NCBI RefSeq assembly: GCF_014164585.1
Contig: NZ_JACJFM010000006.1
Coordinates: 141,407 to 205,406, forward strand
DNA: 64,000 bases
Direction of reading: 5' to 3'
DNA from: Oceanospirillum sediminis
Lineage (GTDB): Bacteria > Pseudomonadota > Gammaproteobacteria > Pseudomonadales > Halomonadaceae
The position numbers and the translations under genes were made by a program. Within the stretch, counting starts at the first letter, position 1. The number at the start of each line of letters is the position of its first letter. The notes beneath the pieces are model-generated. The model made no database searches. It saw only the letters and a list, made by a program, of their open reading frames with translations, and had not been told where the DNA came from. Shown here one piece after another: positions 63,399-64,000 of the stretch.

Positions 63399-63919
63399 CC
63401 ATTAATCTCCTTGTTAACACCCGATGTAGTTGTGGTTTTCAGGATATCAGTCAGTAAAAGAATCATCTGATCAATGCTTGCCTGATCGATATTAAGAGCA
63501 GGCATAAAGCGTAATGCGTTATCTGTCGGAGCATTCAGCAGTAAGCCATGCTTTAACGCCTGACTTACCAGATCAGGTGCATGCAAAGCTCCGGTATCCA
63601 GAGCCAGTAGCAAACCTTTGCCCCGAACACGGCCCAGATTAAATTGCCGGGATAACACTTCCAGCTGTTGTTTCAGATAACGTCCTGCCTGCTGGACCTG
63701 CGACATAAATTCAGGCTGCAGCACCTGTTCCAGAACAGCAGAAGCGACGGCACACATTAAAGGGTTGCCATTATAAGTTCCACCCTGATCACCATAATCA
63801 AAACAGCTGATAGCGTCCTGAGATAACAGAGCTGAGACAGGTACCCCGCCGCCCAGTCCCTTACCCAGAGTCATAATATGAGGGATAATTCCATATTGCT
63901 GAAAAGCAAACGTAACTAT
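63395..63919 (-). pseudogene. 3' part of an ArgD-like class III aminotransferase, 5' part replaced or missing
   Basis: The C-terminal ~170 residues of an acetylornithine/ornithine aminotransferase are clear: FAFQQYGIIPHIMTLGKGLGGGVPVS with the PLP Lys in LGKGLGG, then GTYNGNPLMCAVASAVLE and RVRGKGLLLAL. The homology can be followed upstream only to about 63910. In the same frame a stop codon follows at 63920-63922. The next 80 bp hold nothing like the N-terminal half (no EVQ-G-GRTG). The gene is therefore truncated or interrupted, most likely by an element running past the right edge. An ATG at 63874 could start a fragment but would lack the cofactor half. Confidence 0.8.
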
Positions 63920-64000
63920 TCAGCTGCCCGGTCAAAGATATCTGGCAGCTGCCCACAAAATAACAGGGTTAAGGCATTACTTGCTGATACCGATTGTTTA
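63916..64000 (-). other. Junction sequence with open frame and repeats, possible mobile-element end
   Basis: From the right edge, a minus-strand frame is open for 28 codons (ending in QLPDIFDRAAE and a stop at 63916-63918), in a different frame from the aminotransferase. CAGCTGCCC occurs twice (63921-63929, 63946-63954), the second inside the palindrome GGCAGCTGCC. Such repeats and a terminal ORF end are usual at insertion-sequence ends, but I cannot name the element. Confidence 0.4.

Overview
The window is 64 kb of bacterial chromosome with moderate G+C and short intergenic gaps. The mix of genes points to a gammaproteobacterium: LivKHMGF, a PhnD-type binding protein, BarA-like hybrid kinases, GGDEF proteins, MgtE, an AmtB without GlnK, a ColRS-like pair, DUF3135 and DUF3360. 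It is probably a marine or host-associated member of the Oceanospirillales, of Endozoicomonas/Hahella type. That placement is an inference from gene content and base composition, not a phylogeny. I saw no rRNA, tRNA, CRISPR array or complete insertion sequence.

Layout. 1-11 kb: a TonB-dependent receptor cut by the left edge, with Fur-like sites; a GST and an FMN-binding PPOX protein; a lipoprotein; a compact RHH - CHAD - ParA - degenerate Nudix operon; a pirin/DoxX pair with a LysR regulator. 11-24 kb: HupE/UreJ, MgtE, and a ColRS-like two-component system divergent from a GT2 and a GT39 (ArnT-like) transferase. The gap between them holds two boxes that match the ColR consensus. Next come an adenine/adenosine deaminase, a DMT exporter with an ElaA acetyltransferase, and a PhnD-type binding protein beside a sensor kinase. 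24-28 kb: a thioesterase, two convergent LysR genes and 4-hydroxyphenylpyruvate dioxygenase.

28-48 kb is a block of signalling genes, all on the minus strand. Two homologous hybrid kinases (ending in HPt domains) and three GGDEF proteins flank the most unusual locus of the window. That locus has a 1373-aa Ser/Thr kinase - cyclase-like - STAND ATPase fusion, an orphan ~250-aa protein, and a fused RRE/zinc/YcaO cyclodehydratase. An FHA - winged-helix protein and a diguanylate cyclase lie downstream of these. It resembles the TOMM (thiazole/oxazole-modified peptide) loci that carry a kinase/cyclase fusion. Here there is no recognisable precursor peptide, dehydrogenase or exporter. A double hairpin ending in a T-run separates the orphan gene from the YcaO gene.

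48-64 kb: a DUF3360 membrane protein divergent from a Crp/Fnr-like regulator; the livKHMGF operon; DUF3135; amtB with sigma54/NtrC-like sites; a TetR/RomA-like divergent pair sharing an 18-bp palindrome; gamma-glutamyltransferase; a transglutaminase-like protein; and an ArgD-like aminotransferase that breaks off about 90 bp from the right edge.
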